From JAFGRU01 sp016934985 (GTDB taxonomy: Bacteria > Desulfobacterota > Desulfuromonadia > Desulfuromonadales > JAAYDE01), in NCBI GenBank assembly GCA_963665045.2, contig CAXXJQ010000003.1, forward strand, positions 1,054,001 to 1,118,000: a DNA stretch of 64,000 bases. The letters run 5' to 3'. Of this stretch, positions 1 to 10,349 are shown one piece after another. Position numbers and translations under genes: made by a program. Each line of letters opens with the position of its first letter. The stretch's first letter is position 1. The notes below the pieces were generated by a model. The model had not been told where the DNA came from and did no database searches. It was given only the letters and a program-made list of their open reading frames with translations.

Positions 1-402
1 GAACGTTATCCTGTCCATCTGAAGGTCAGGTTTGGCCAGGAAAAATTTTCCGATAATGGAAGAATCCAGGACATTTCCATGTTCGGGTTTGCTATTGAAA
101 CGCCTGAGATTTTTCCTAAAGGGGCGCTTTTAAAGGTCCAGCTGTTAACGCCGGACAAAAAATTTATTGAGGTCCATGGAACAGTTCAATGGACTTCGGT
201 TAATGGTGCTTCAGGTCAGGAGAATGGTCGCCCACAGGGCATGGGAATAGAAATACGTAAATTTTTGGAAGGCCGTGAAACCTATAAAAGACTTTGTAAC
301 GAGTTTTGGAAAAAGGGAACCATTTCAGGTGCCGCCGAAAAGAAAAAAAATGTTGTAGGCGCTAAGATGGGGAAGCTGAGTGAAAATAAAAAAATTCCCT
401 GA
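1..402 (+). CDS. PilZ domain protein (5' end outside window)
   Basis: The reading frame is open from base 1 and stops at 400-402, so the true start lies upstream. The visible part has the two c-di-GMP binding signatures of PilZ domains: an Arg-rich lead-in (ERYPVHLKVRF) and a D-x-S-x-x-G motif (QDISMFG). A beta-rich region ending near KRLCNEFW follows, then a lysine-rich tail. PilZ domains are c-di-GMP receptors that change motility, polysaccharide or transcription outputs. The partner cannot be told here. A paralogue with the same layout lies at 16888-17322. Confidence 0.8.
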   Translation, partial: ERYPVHLKVRFGQEKFSDNGRIQDISMFGFAIETPEIFPKGALLKVQLLTPDKKFIEVHGTVQWTSVNGASGQENGRPQGMGIEIRKFLEGRETYKRLCNEFWKKGTISGAAEKKKNVVGAKMGKLSENKKIP

Positions 403-470
403 AGTTAAAATAAAACCCGTCCCGAGAGTATTACCGCCAAAATAAGTCAAAAACCTGCCAGCTGTAAAAC

Positions 471-690
471 TTACCTGAACATATTCAATTCTCCAACAAA
501 ATAGACCTGTTTATTCTCTTTCGCCTCAAAGCGGTCAAAGGCCGGCTGGGCGTCATACTTTTGCTTTTCCAGCCTGGGGAAGGTCAGGCTGTTTGTTACC
601 TCGATGACGGCGAACTGACCCAACCTGAAGTCACATAGGTATTGCCAAAATCAAATTCCTGTCTTTGATTGGAAAGTCCTTCGGAACCGA
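471..690 (-). pseudogene. degenerate gene fragment of unknown function
   Basis: The 444-base gap between the PilZ gene and recG holds a coherent minus-strand reading frame that ends at a TAA (471-473). Its last about 50 codons read like a real protein (for example GQFAVIEVTNSLTFPRLEKQ). It has no start codon and runs into a stop upstream, while a neighbouring frame continues with protein-like sequence (FDFGNTYVTSG). This is what a truncated, frameshifted remnant would look like. I do not recognise the family. The rest of the gap shows nothing definite. Confidence 0.3.
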
Positions 691-846
691 AAGGTCGCAT
701 GCACAAAAAGATGCAAACAACAACCTCGAATATTGTTTCAGGGGGAAGGTGCTCAAGAGGGGTATTCAAAACAAGAAATAATCAGAGAAAATTTTACGTC
801 GGATAATAGATATTATGTAAACCAAAAGAGATATGACGACTTTGGA

Positions 847-3000
847 TCAACCGACACTGGCTAACTCCAGCCGTCCCCCCCAGCGATCCTGAAGAGCTTC
901 TCGCAATTCGGCATATTCCGGATTGGTCAAGAAGTTCCCCCTCTCAACCAGATCGAAAGCCTCCCTTCTGGCAGCTTCGAGGAGCTTGCCATGGCGCAGA
1001 ATATTTGCCACCCGAAAATCAGGGATTCCGGACTGGCGTGTGCCGAGAAACTCTCCCGGACCCCGAATTTCGAGATCCGCCTCGGCAATGCGGAAACCGT
1101 CGTTGGTTTCCTGCATGACTTTGAGGCGTGAAAAACCGTCAGCGCTGCACTTTTTACTGCGTCCCAGAAAACAGTAACTATCATCCGCACCACGGCCGAC
1201 CCGGCCACGTAACTGATGAAGCTGGGCCAGGCCGAAACGCTCCGCATTTTCTACCACCATTACCGTGGCGTTTGGTATATCAATACCCACCTCGATGACG
1301 GTTGTCGCCACCAGGATGTCGATTTTGCCCTTTTTGAAACATCCCATGACCTCTTCTTTTTCCGCTGGCTTGAGGCGGCCGTGTAAAAGACCGAGCCGAC
1401 GATCGGGGAAAACTTCCCTGGCCAGATGGTCAAAACTTTCTTCCGCGGCCATAAGGTCGACCTTATCCGATTCTTCAATTAGCGGATATACCACAAATGC
1501 CTGACGCCCTTTGTCAAGCTCTTTGGTGATAAACCTAAAAACGCCTTCGCGCTCTTTTTCACTGTAAACCTTTGTTTTAATTGTTTTTCTTCCGGGCGGC
1601 AACTCGTCGATGACAGACAGGTTGAGATCCCCGTAAGCAGTCAGGAAAAGAGTCCTGGGTATTGGCGTAGCGGTCATTACCAGGATGTCTGGAGAAACCC
1701 CTTTGTGGCGGAGGCTGGCTCGCTGGTGAACCCCGAAGCGGTGCTGTTCGTCAATGATGCCGAGTCCCAGCTTTTTAAACGCGACCCCTTCTTCAAGGAG
1801 CGCATGGGTTCCTACAAGCATATGAATATTTCCAGCCGCAATTTCTTCTAGAATGGTGGCTCGTTCCTTTTTTGGTGTTGAGCCGACCAGTAGTGCCACC
1901 CTCAGACCCAGCTCTTCGAAACGTCGGTGAAATTGCAAATAGTGCTGTTCGGCCAGAACCTCTGTGGGCGCCAGGACCGCGACCTGGGTATCGTTTTCAA
2001 TGGCCACCAAGGAAGCCATCAGGGCCACAATGGTCTTGCCGCAACCGACATCACCCTGGATCAAGCGATTCATTGGCGCTGGTTCCATCATGTCATGTTT
2101 GATTTCACCGAGCACCCGGCGTTGTGCCTCAGTGAGCTTGAATGGGAGCAATTTTGCCAATGGTTTCGTATACTTATGACTGACATTGAAGGCCATGCCA
2201 GGTTCCTGCAATACGCCGCGTTTTTTGAGGGCCAGCCCCAACTCCAAGAAAAAAAATTCATCAAAAACGATGCTTCTCCGCCCCGGGTCGGAAAACGCCG
2301 TAAGTTCGTTCACGGCGGCCGAATTGTCTGGAGCATGAACCATGGTGAAAGCCCGATCGAGGGGAACCAGGCCATGGCGCTTAAGGATTTCTGCAGGAAT
2401 GGAAGTAAGAATTTGCGGAGCAAAATTGTCGACAACGGCTTTGAAGATTTTGCGAATAACCTTCTGGGTAAGTCCTTCGGTCAAAGGATAGACCGGAAGA
2501 ATGCGACCAAAATCTAAAGTAGTGGATGAAAGAGCATCATCCAATGATTCGTTCTTACTGATAAATTCAAATTCCGGATGATGAATTTCACGAACCCCGG
2601 CAAAATAGTGAAGTTCTCCGCAAAAAAGACCTAAACGACCGGTGACAAACTGGTTTTTCAACCAGTTTTTTCGGTAATGAAACCATTTTAGCTGGATGGT
2701 GCCGGTTCCGTCCGTGACCACAGCCTCAAAAATACGTTTCCGAGCCCGGCTGGTGAATGTTTCACCGCAACTCAACACTTCGCCGCAGAATACCTCCTGC
2801 AACCCTTCGTTTAACTCGGCAATCTTGCGGATGCTGCGCCGGTCTTCATACCGAAATGGCAAGGTATAGAGTGCATCTTCCACCCTGGAAATGCCCATCT
2901 TAGACAATTTCTGAAAAACCCGCGGACCAACGCCGTGGATATTATCCATGCTGGTAGAAAGTTGCTTCCGGCTTTGGCGATAGGAGGAGGATAAAGGCAT
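847..3000 (-). CDS. recG: ATP-dependent DNA helicase RecG
   Basis: RecG unwinds branched DNA and regresses stalled replication forks. The 717-residue product has an N-terminal helical/HhH segment (about 18-60), an OB-fold wedge domain (about 65-150) and a superfamily 2 motor. Motor motifs are Walker A GDVGCGKT (316-323; the usual Ser is Cys), DEQH box (417-420), TAT (443-445) and the QLRGRVGRG motif (596-604). Length is near the family norm (about 690-770). The start is an ATG behind a weak AGGG-type site. It lies downstream of greA with a long hairpin between them. Confidence 0.97.
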   Translation of the reverse strand: MPLSSSYRQSRKQLSTSMDNIHGVGPRVFQKLSKMGISRVEDALYTLPFRYEDRRSIRKIAELNEGLQEVFCGEVLSCGETFTSRARKRIFEAVVTDGTGTIQLKWFHYRKNWLKNQFVTGRLGLFCGELHYFAGVREIHHPEFEFISKNESLDDALSSTTLDFGRILPVYPLTEGLTQKVIRKIFKAVVDNFAPQILTSIPAEILKRHGLVPLDRAFTMVHAPDNSAAVNELTAFSDPGRRSIVFDEFFFLELGLALKKRGVLQEPGMAFNVSHKYTKPLAKLLPFKLTEAQRRVLGEIKHDMMEPAPMNRLIQGDVGCGKTIVALMASLVAIENDTQVAVLAPTEVLAEQHYLQFHRRFEELGLRVALLVGSTPKKERATILEEIAAGNIHMLVGTHALLEEGVAFKKLGLGIIDEQHRFGVHQRASLRHKGVSPDILVMTATPIPRTLFLTAYGDLNLSVIDELPPGRKTIKTKVYSEKEREGVFRFITKELDKGRQAFVVYPLIEESDKVDLMAAEESFDHLAREVFPDRRLGLLHGRLKPAEKEEVMGCFKKGKIDILVATTVIEVGIDIPNATVMVVENAERFGLAQLHQLRGRVGRGADDSYCFLGRSKKCSADGFSRLKVMQETNDGFRIAEADLEIRGPGEFLGTRQSGIPDFRVANILRHGKLLEAARREAFDLVERGNFLTNPEYAELREALQDRWGGRLELASVG

Positions 3001-3021
3001 CTGCCCTACCCTTTTAGATCA

Positions 3022-3057
3022 GATACCGCCGCGCTGGCTGGCAGTCGCGGCGGTATC
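3022..3057. repeat. perfect 12-bp inverted repeat between greA and recG
   Basis: Two 12-base arms (GATACCGCCGCG and its complement) flank a 12-base loop. On the minus strand it follows greA, but no clear T-run comes after it. It may be an RNA stabiliser, a pause or a factor-dependent end point rather than a classic intrinsic terminator. Confidence 0.6.
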
Positions 3058-3069
3058 GTCAGTGATGAG

Positions 3070-3549
3070 TTATTCGTAATTGATGTCGACAATCTCGTAA
3101 TAACGGGTCCCGGATGGGACTTCGATCTGGACCTCATCGTCCAGGCGGTGGCCGATAAGGGCTTTCCCCACAGGAGAGGTCACGGAAATCTTGCCTTCCT
3201 TGAGATCAGCCTCGTCCTCACCAACAATTTTATAAGTTACCTCGGTTTCAGAATTGACATCAAAAACCGTTACCTTGGCACCAAAAACAACTTTTTCGGA
3301 ATTTTTGAATTCTGCTGGATTGATGACTTGGGCACGGGCGATTTTGTCGTTCAGTTCCTTGATCCGCCCTTCGACAAAACTCTGGTGGTCCTTGGCGGCA
3401 TCATATTCGGCATTTTCAGATAAATCGCCATGGCCGCGAGCCTCAGCGATGGCCTGGACAGCTTTGGGGCGTTCAACCCGAAGAAAATGTTTTAACTCCT
3501 CCTGCAAACGTTGATGGCCTTCGCGTGTCATGGGAATGGAATCATCCAT
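3070..3549 (-). CDS. greA: transcription elongation factor GreA
   Basis: GreA enters the RNA polymerase secondary channel and stimulates cleavage of backtracked transcripts. The 159-residue protein starts IPMTREGHQRLQEEL, forms an N-terminal coiled coil and carries the acidic tip motif RGHGDLSENAEYDAAK. It ends in the FKBP-like C-terminal domain (PVGKALIGHRLDDEV). Length matches the family. The ATG has a GGAGAG site 5-6 bases upstream. It follows carB on the same strand, separated by a terminator-like hairpin. Confidence 0.96.
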   Translation of the reverse strand: MDDSIPMTREGHQRLQEELKHFLRVERPKAVQAIAEARGHGDLSENAEYDAAKDHQSFVEGRIKELNDKIARAQVINPAEFKNSEKVVFGAKVTVFDVNSETEVTYKIVGEDEADLKEGKISVTSPVGKALIGHRLDDEVQIEVPSGTRYYEIVDINYE

Positions 3550-3563
3550 AAATCTCTCCCCCC

Positions 3564-3593
3564 AAAAAAATGATTGGGCGGGTTACCCCGCCC
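3564..3593 (-). terminator. intrinsic terminator-like hairpin between carB and greA
   Basis: A 7-bp GC stem (GGGCGGG/CCCGCCC, 3576-3593) is followed on the minus strand by AATCA and seven T. It may end the pyr-car transcript or reduce read-through into greA. Confidence 0.55.
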
Positions 3594-3653
3594 CATGTGT
3601 CGATTGAAAAGTGGCTGTCAGCAAAAAAAATATCTGTCCAAATCCCAAAAGAT

Positions 3654-6600
3654 TTAAACAGAACTGGTTGAATAATACTCCTGGAGCGGCTTGACGTCAA
3701 GATTTTCTTTGCGCAGGCACTCAATAGCATCGACGGCAGCATTCATGCCGGCAACGGTGGTGAAATAGGCGATGTTGTATACCAATGTCGTGCGCCGGAT
3801 GGAATAGGAGTCTTTGACCGATTGGGCTCCGAAAGTGGTGTTGAAAACCATGTCAATTTCACGGTTTTTCAGGGCGTCGACGCAGTGAGGCCGTCCTTCG
3901 GAGACACGGTTGATACGGGTTGCGGGAACCCCCTGGTCGAGAAGGTAGGCTGCGGTGCCGCTCGTGGCAATGATCTCCCAGCCCATATTAGCCAGCCTTC
4001 GGGCGGAGGAAACCACCGAGGCCTTGTCGCCGTCCTTGATGCTGATGAATACCTTGCCCTGATGTTTGAGATGGACGCCCACCGCCTGCTGAGCCTTGGC
4101 AAACGCCTTGCCGAAATCGAAATCGATACCCATAACTTCGCCGGTCGATTTCATCTCGGGGCCGAGAATTGTGTCAACACCCGGGAATTTGATAAACGGA
4201 AAGATCGATTCCTTGACCGCGATATGGGCAGGCACCAGATCATGGGTCACACCGAGATCTTTCAGCTTTCTGCCGGCCATGAGCTGGGCTGCAATTTTGG
4301 CAAGGGGTCGCCCCGTAGCCTTGGAAACGAAAGGCACCGTTCGGCTTGCCCGGGGGTTGACCTCAAGGAGGTAAACGACATCGTTTTTTATGGCGTATTG
4401 GATGTTCATGAGCCCGACAACGCCGAGTTCAATGGCCAGGGCTACGGTCTGGCGGCGAATTTCATCGCTGAGTTTCCGACTGATGGATTGGGCTGGGAGG
4501 GAGCAGGCCGAGTCGCCGGAGTGGATACCGGCCTCTTCGATATGCTGCATGATACCGCCAATGATGACATCTTTGCCGTCGCACAGGGCATCGACATCGA
4601 TTTCAATTGCTGACTCAAGAAATTTGTCGACCAAAATCGGGTGCTCAGGTGATGCCTGAACGGCATTTACCATGTAGGTCCGAAGCTGCTCGGGGGAGTA
4701 AACGATCTCCATGGCTCGGCCACCGAGGACGTAGGAAGGTCTTACCACAACCGGGTAGCCGATCAGGGTACCCACCCTTTTCGGCTTCATCTGCAGTCCG
4801 GGCGATACCGTTATTTGGCTGCTTCAGCTCAAGTTTATGCAAGAGGAATTGAAAACGTTCACGGTCCTCGGCGCGGTCGATGGCGTCGGGCGAGGTGCCG
4901 ATAATGGGAACACCCGCTTTTTCCAGGGCGGTGGCAAGCTTTAAAGGTGTCTGGCCGCCGAACTGGACGATAACCCCTTTAGGATTTTCCTTGTGCACGA
5001 TTTCGAGGACATCTTCGAAGGTCAGGGGCTCGAAATAAAGCCGGTCGGCGGTATCGTAATCGGTAGAAACCGTTTCCGGGTTACAGTTGACCATGATGGT
5101 CTCGAACCCCAAATCGGAAAGGGAAAACGCAGCGTGAACGCAGCAGTAGTCAAATTCGATCCCCTGGCCGATGCGGTTGGGGCCACCGCCGAGAATCATG
5201 ATCTTGTCCTTATCCGTGGGCCGGGCTTCGCACTCTTCTTCGTAGGTGGAGTAAAGATAAGGGGTGAACGCTTCAAATTCGCCGCCGCAGGTATCGACCC
5301 GCTTGTAAACCGGTCGGATGTCTTTTTTCCCAGCGGAATTCGCGGATGGCACTCTCACTGGTGTGGAGAAGGAAAGCCAGCCTCTGATCTGAAAAGCCGT
5401 ATTTCTTGGCGGCGAGAATATTATCCAGTAGACCTTCGAGCTTGCCCTCGGCGGTTTTTGCAGCCTCCTGGAGGTCGCTCTCCATGTTGACGATCTGTTT
5501 CAGGTTGAAAAGAAACCAGGGGTCGATGTTGGTGATGTTATGGATCTCGTCCAGGGACAGGCCGACCCGCAAGGCGTCGGCAAGATACCATAAGCGCTCC
5601 CAGTTGGGCGTCCTCAGGCGCTCGCGCAGATGACTTAATTCATCATCCTTAACGTCCCTGTCAATACCGTTTGGAAAGAGGCGGCTTTCAAAGCCGCTGG
5701 AGCCGATTTCCAGGGAGCGAAGGGCTTTCTGAAGGCTCTCTTTGAAGGTGCGGCCGATGGCCATGGCCTCGCCGACGGATTTCATCTGGGTGGTCAGGGT
5801 CGCTTCCGCCTGGGGAAATTTCTCAAAAGTGAAGCGCGGCACCTTTGTAACCACGTAGTCGATGGTCGGCTCAAAAGAGGCGAAAGTCTCCTGGGTGATG
5901 TCGTTGGTGATTTCATCAAGGGTGTAGCCGACCGACAGTTTGGCGGCGATTTTGGCAATGGGGAAGCCGGTGGCCTTGGAGGCCAGGGCCGAGGATCGGG
6001 AAACCCGCGGATTCATTTCGATAACCGCCATGCGGCCGTCATCCGGGTTAATGGCAAACTGGATGTTGGAACCGCCCGTATCGACGCCGATTTCCCGGAT
6101 AATGCGGATGGCGGCGTCGCGCATGATCTGGTATTCCTTGTCGGTCAGGGTCTGGGCCGGGGCCACGGTGATGGAGTCGCCGGTATGGACCCCCATGGGG
6201 TCGAAATTCTCAATGGAACAGATGATGACGACGTTGTCGGCCATGTCGCGCATGACCTCCAGCTCAAACTCCTTCCAGCCGATAACCGATTCCTCGATCA
6301 GGATTTCGCTGGTCGGTGAGGCATCCAGGCCTGCCTGGGCCAGGGCATTATATTCTTCACGGTTATAGGCGATGCCGCCGCCGGTTCCGCCAAGGGTGAA
6401 AGAGGGCCGGATGATGGCAGGAAAACCGACTAAATCGACGATCTCCTGAGCCTCTTCAAAGGTGTGAGCAAGTCCGGAGCGCGGGACCTCCAGACCAATA
6501 TGTTCCATGGCGTTTTTGAACAGGGTGCGGTCCTCGGCCTTTTCGATGGAGGGGAGTTTCGCGCCGATAAGTTCAACCCCATATTTGTCAAGAATGCCCT

Positions 6601-6913
6601 GCTTGGCAACTGTCACTGCGGTATTGAGGGCAGTCTGCCCACCGAGGGTGGGGAGAATGGCGTCCGGCCTCTCCTTTTCGATGATTTTGGTTAATACCTC
6701 GGGGGTGACCGGTTCCACATAGGTCAGGTCGGCAAAGTCGGGGTCGGTCATAATAGTCGCCGGATTGGAATTGAGCAGGATAATGGTGTAGCCTTCCTGC
6801 TTCAGGGCCTTACAGGCCTGGGTGCCCGAGTAGTCGAATTCACAGGCCTGGCCGATTATGATAGGTCCCGCTCCGATGATCAGAATTTTTTCAATGTCAG
6901 TTCTTTTCGGCAT
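3654..6913 (-). CDS. carB: carbamoyl-phosphate synthase large subunit, frame broken twice
   Basis: CarB makes carbamoyl phosphate from ammonia, bicarbonate and ATP for pyrimidines and arginine. The N-terminal half (6913-5273) begins MPKRTDIEKILIIGAGPIII and carries the first ATP-grasp unit. The second unit and allosteric domain follow in two other frames. Each break behaves as one extra base: an A in the A6 run at 5323-5328 (joining IREFRWEK to DIRPVYKRVDTC) and one base in the run at 4775-4781 (joining DEAEK to VGTLIGYPVVVRPSY). Removing both gives about 1085 residues, the normal CarB length, with no other damage. This suggests sequence error rather than a dead gene. Confidence 0.9.
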
Positions 6914-6949
6914 AACTTTATTTCCAGAAGCAAAGTTTTTTTAAAGAGT

Positions 6950-8068
6950 TTATTTTTTATGCGCTTCCATCATTTTGATAAAGCGTTCAAAGAGGTAGCG
7001 CGCATCGTGAGGGCCGGGTGAAGCCTCGGGGTGGTACTGAACGGAAAAAACCGGCAACTTCTCGTGATTCAGCCCCTCGACGGTGTTGTCGTTGAGATTG
7101 ATATGGGTCAGAACCGCTTCGTTTTTAATGCTGCTGGCATCCACGGCGAAACCGTGGTTTTGGGAAGTGATTTCGACGTTTTTTCCCTCTTGCCGCTGGA
7201 CCGGCTGGTTGCCGCCCCGATGGCCGAATTTTAGTTTGTAAGTTTGGCCTCCCAGGGCCAGAGCGATAAGCTGATGGCCGAGACAGATGCCGAAGATGGG
7301 GACCTTGCCCAAAAGTTTTCGGATATTTTCCTGGGCATAGGTGATGGGTTCGGGGTCGCCAGGGCCGTTGCTCAAAAAAACCCCGTCCGGTTTCAAAGCA
7401 AGAACCTCTTCAGCCGGCATATCTGCCGGGACCACTGTAACCGAACAGCCGTGGGAAACCAGGTTGCGGAGGATATTGCGTTTGATACCGTAATCATAGG
7501 CCACGACCTTGAAACGCCCTTCACCGGCCTTGGCGTACCCCTGACCGAGTTCCCAGAGACCTTCGTTCCATTCGTAGGGTTCCCTGCAGGTAACTTCTCT
7601 GACCAGGTCGCGTCCCACCAGGGAGGGCTCCTTGCGGGCTTTTTCAATAAGGCTTTGGATATCGTCGTCAATTGTGGAAATGATCCCGGTCTGGGCACCA
7701 CGTGAGCGGATATGCAGAACCAAAGCCCGGGTGTCGATATCGTGGATTCCAATGATCCCGTGTTTCTTCAGGTAAGCGTCAAGGGTCATTTCACAACGCC
7801 AGTTGCAGGGAAATTCACTGTACTCCTTGACCACGAAACCGGAGAGAAAAGGACGTGATGATTCGACGTCTTCGGTATTGACACCGTAGTTGCCGATGAG
7901 CGGATAGGTCATGGTGACGATTTCACCACAATATGAAGGGTCGGTAAGAATCTCCTGGTAACCGGTCATGCTGGTATTGAACACCACTTCGCCGGAGACT
8001 TCCCCGCTGGCGCCGAAAGACCGGCCGACAAAGTATTTTCCATCTGCCAGAGCAAGAATTGCTTTCAT
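6950..8068 (-). CDS. carA: carbamoyl-phosphate synthase small (glutaminase) subunit
   Basis: CarA hydrolyses glutamine and channels ammonia to CarB. The 372-residue protein has the CPSase small-chain N-terminal domain (GEVVFNTSMTGYQEILTDPS) and a class I glutamine amidotransferase domain. The triad is visible: Cys262 in GICLGHQ, and His346 and Glu348 in YHPEASPGPHD. The SNGPGDP loop lies at 233-239. The length is typical. It lies 36 bases upstream of carB within the pyr operon. Confidence 0.97.
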   Translation of the reverse strand: MKAILALADGKYFVGRSFGASGEVSGEVVFNTSMTGYQEILTDPSYCGEIVTMTYPLIGNYGVNTEDVESSRPFLSGFVVKEYSEFPCNWRCEMTLDAYLKKHGIIGIHDIDTRALVLHIRSRGAQTGIISTIDDDIQSLIEKARKEPSLVGRDLVREVTCREPYEWNEGLWELGQGYAKAGEGRFKVVAYDYGIKRNILRNLVSHGCSVTVVPADMPAEEVLALKPDGVFLSNGPGDPEPITYAQENIRKLLGKVPIFGICLGHQLIALALGGQTYKLKFGHRGGNQPVQRQEGKNVEITSQNHGFAVDASSIKNEAVLTHINLNDNTVEGLNHEKLPVFSVQYHPEASPGPHDARYLFERFIKMMEAHKK

Positions 8069-8103
8069 AACTTTAAAAACTCATAATCTTTTAAAGAGTT
8101 GAA

Positions 8104-9384
8104 TCAGGACTCCAGGTCCTGAAAAACGGTTTTGCCTGCCACCAGGGTCCGGGACACCCGGCCTTTCAAGGTCCATCCTTCAAAAGGGGTGTTCCGGCTT
8201 TTGGAAAGGAAGCGTTCGGAGTCAACCTGCCACTGCTTTTCCGGGTCAAAGATGGTGATGTCGGCAACCCCCCCTTTTTTTAAAGATCCTCCCGGTAAAG
8301 AGAGGATCCGCGCCGGTGCAGTCGTCAGGGCGGCTAAAGCGGTGTTCAGGGAGAAGGCTCCTTTATCGACCAGCATCAGAACCAGCGGCAGGGCTGTCTC
8401 CAAGCCGACGATGCCGTTGAGGGCGCGATCAAACTCGACATTTTTGTCATCCCTGTGGTGGGGAGCGTGGTCCGTGGCAATGGCGTCAATAGTACCGTCC
8501 CTGAGGCCTTGGTAAAGGGCTTCCAGATCCTCGGCTGTACGCAGGGGCGGATTCATTTTGGCGTTGGTGTTGTAACCGCGGACAGCCTCTTCCGTCAAGG
8601 TCAAATGGTGGGGGGTGACATCGCAGCTGACCCGCACGCCCCGCGCTTTAGCAGCGCGGATAATCTCCACTGTTCCACGCGTGGAGATGTGGCAGATATG
8701 GAGGCGGGAGCCGCTGAATTCGGCAAGAGCGACATCACGGTAAACCGCCGCATCTTCGGCCACCCAGGGAATCCCCCGGAGGCCGAGTTCGGTGGCGACA
8801 AAGCCCTCGTTCATAACCCCTTTGCCTGAAATGCTAAAATTCTCTGCATGGGAGATGAGGGGGACATCGAAAAGGCCAGCGTACTCCAGGGCGCGCCGCA
8901 TAAGATCGCCATTACTGACCCAGTGTCCGTCGTCGGAAAAAGCAACGCAGCCGCCTTCTTTCAATTCCCCCATTTCGGTCAGGGATTCACCTTTCAACCC
9001 TTTGGAGATGGCGGCTACGGGGTAAACATTAACGACTCCGCAGATCCGCGCTTTCTGGAGGATGTAGTCGGTGGTGGCAAGGTTATCGTTGACCGGCTCG
9101 GTGTTAGGCATGCATGCAACGGAGGTGAAACCGCCGGCCGCGGCGGCGCGGGTGCCGCTGGTGATATCCTCTTTGTATTCCTGGCCGGGATCGCGCAGAT
9201 GCACATGCATATCGATCAGACCAGGGGTGACGAACATGCCCCGGGCATCAATCAAGTCAGCGTCGGAACTTTGAATATCATGGTCGATAGCATTGATCAC
9301 GCCGTCATCAACCAGAACATCGAGATTATCATCGAGGTTTTGAGACGGATCCACCAGTCTTCCGTTTTTGATTAAAATTTTCAT
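8104..9384 (-). CDS. pyrC: dihydroorotase
   Basis: Catalyses cyclisation of carbamoyl aspartate to dihydroorotate, step three of pyrimidine synthesis. This is a class I (long, 426-residue) dihydroorotase. The metal motif is DMHVHLRDPGQ (His60, His62), further ligands lie around SHAEN and CHIS, and the catalytic Asp is in ATDHAPHH (Asp305). It sits between pyrB and carA with short gaps. Class I enzymes often associate with aspartate carbamoyltransferase, which fits the adjacent pyrB. Confidence 0.96.
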   Translation of the reverse strand: MKILIKNGRLVDPSQNLDDNLDVLVDDGVINAIDHDIQSSDADLIDARGMFVTPGLIDMHVHLRDPGQEYKEDITSGTRAAAAGGFTSVACMPNTEPVNDNLATTDYILQKARICGVVNVYPVAAISKGLKGESLTEMGELKEGGCVAFSDDGHWVSNGDLMRRALEYAGLFDVPLISHAENFSISGKGVMNEGFVATELGLRGIPWVAEDAAVYRDVALAEFSGSRLHICHISTRGTVEIIRAAKARGVRVSCDVTPHHLTLTEEAVRGYNTNAKMNPPLRTAEDLEALYQGLRDGTIDAIATDHAPHHRDDKNVEFDRALNGIVGLETALPLVLMLVDKGAFSLNTALAALTTAPARILSLPGGSLKKGGVADITIFDPEKQWQVDSERFLSKSRNTPFEGWTLKGRVSRTLVAGKTVFQDLES

Positions 9385-9398
9385 AATTTATTCCCCGC

Positions 9399-10331
9399 TC
9401 ATGTCTCGGAAACACTTTCCCCACTGATCAGATAAAGCAGGGCCATACGTACGGCGACCCCGTTTTCAACTTGCTCGAGAATAACATTCTGATCGCCGTC
9501 CGCCACATCCGAGGTGATTTCGACTCCCCGATTAATAGGCCCGGGATGCATGACCAGGGCATCCGGCTTGGCACATTTTAAATTTGACCTGTTCAGGCCG
9601 AAAAAACGGGCGTATTCCCTCACCGAAGGAATCAGGGTATTCCCCTGGCGTTCGAGTTGGATGCGCAGCATCATGACCACATCCGCGCCGTCAAGGCAGT
9701 CCTCCATGCGGGTGAAGACCCGGGCGCCCGTCTTCTCTATACCAGGCGGCATCATGGTCCCGGGGGCTAGAAGGCGAACCGAGGCCCCCATTTTTTTTAA
9801 GGCCAGGATATTGGAGCGGGCCACCCGGCTGTGGGTGATATCGCCGATAATGGCGACATTCAGGCCTTTCAGGGAACCTTTGTGCTCGCGGATGGTCATC
9901 AGGTCGAGAAGTGCTTGACTCGGATGTTCATGAGCGCCGTCCCCGGCATTGACGATGGCAGCATTGACCCTCTCGGCCAGATAGTGGGGAGCACCGGAGG
10001 CCGAATGGCGGATGACGATGATGTCAGGCCGCATGGCTTCCAGATTTCGGGCAGTATCTTCAAGGGTTTCACCTTTTACCACCGATGATGTGCTGGCGGA
10101 AATATTGATGGAATCGGCACTCAAACGTTTCTCGGCAATCTCGAAAGAAACCCGGGTGCGGGTAGATGCCTCGAAGAAGAGGTTGATCACGGTTCTGCCC
10201 CTGAGGGTCGGAACTTTTTTGATGTCACGCTGGTTGATCTCTTTAAAGCTTTCTGCAGTATCGAGGATCAGGCTGATGTCATCGGTAGATAATTGCGCTG
10301 TTCCGAGAATGTGTTTATGGCTGAAAGCCAT
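9399..10331 (-). CDS. pyrB: aspartate carbamoyltransferase catalytic subunit
   Basis: Joins carbamoyl phosphate and aspartate to carbamoyl aspartate. The 310-residue chain shows the carbamoyl-phosphate motif FFEASTRTR (STRTR at 56-60), HPSQALLDL (136-144) and the aspartate-binding tail MHPGPINRG. No pyrI regulatory-chain gene is next to it, so control is more likely through PyrR attenuation upstream. It starts 18 bases after pyrR stops. Confidence 0.97.
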   Translation of the reverse strand: MAFSHKHILGTAQLSTDDISLILDTAESFKEINQRDIKKVPTLRGRTVINLFFEASTRTRVSFEIAEKRLSADSINISASTSSVVKGETLEDTARNLEAMRPDIIVIRHSASGAPHYLAERVNAAIVNAGDGAHEHPSQALLDLMTIREHKGSLKGLNVAIIGDITHSRVARSNILALKKMGASVRLLAPGTMMPPGIEKTGARVFTRMEDCLDGADVVMMLRIQLERQGNTLIPSVREYARFFGLNRSNLKCAKPDALVMHPGPINRGVEITSDVADGDQNVILEQVENGVAVRMALLYLISGESVSET

Positions 10332-10349
10332 GAGTGACCTCCAGGGTAA

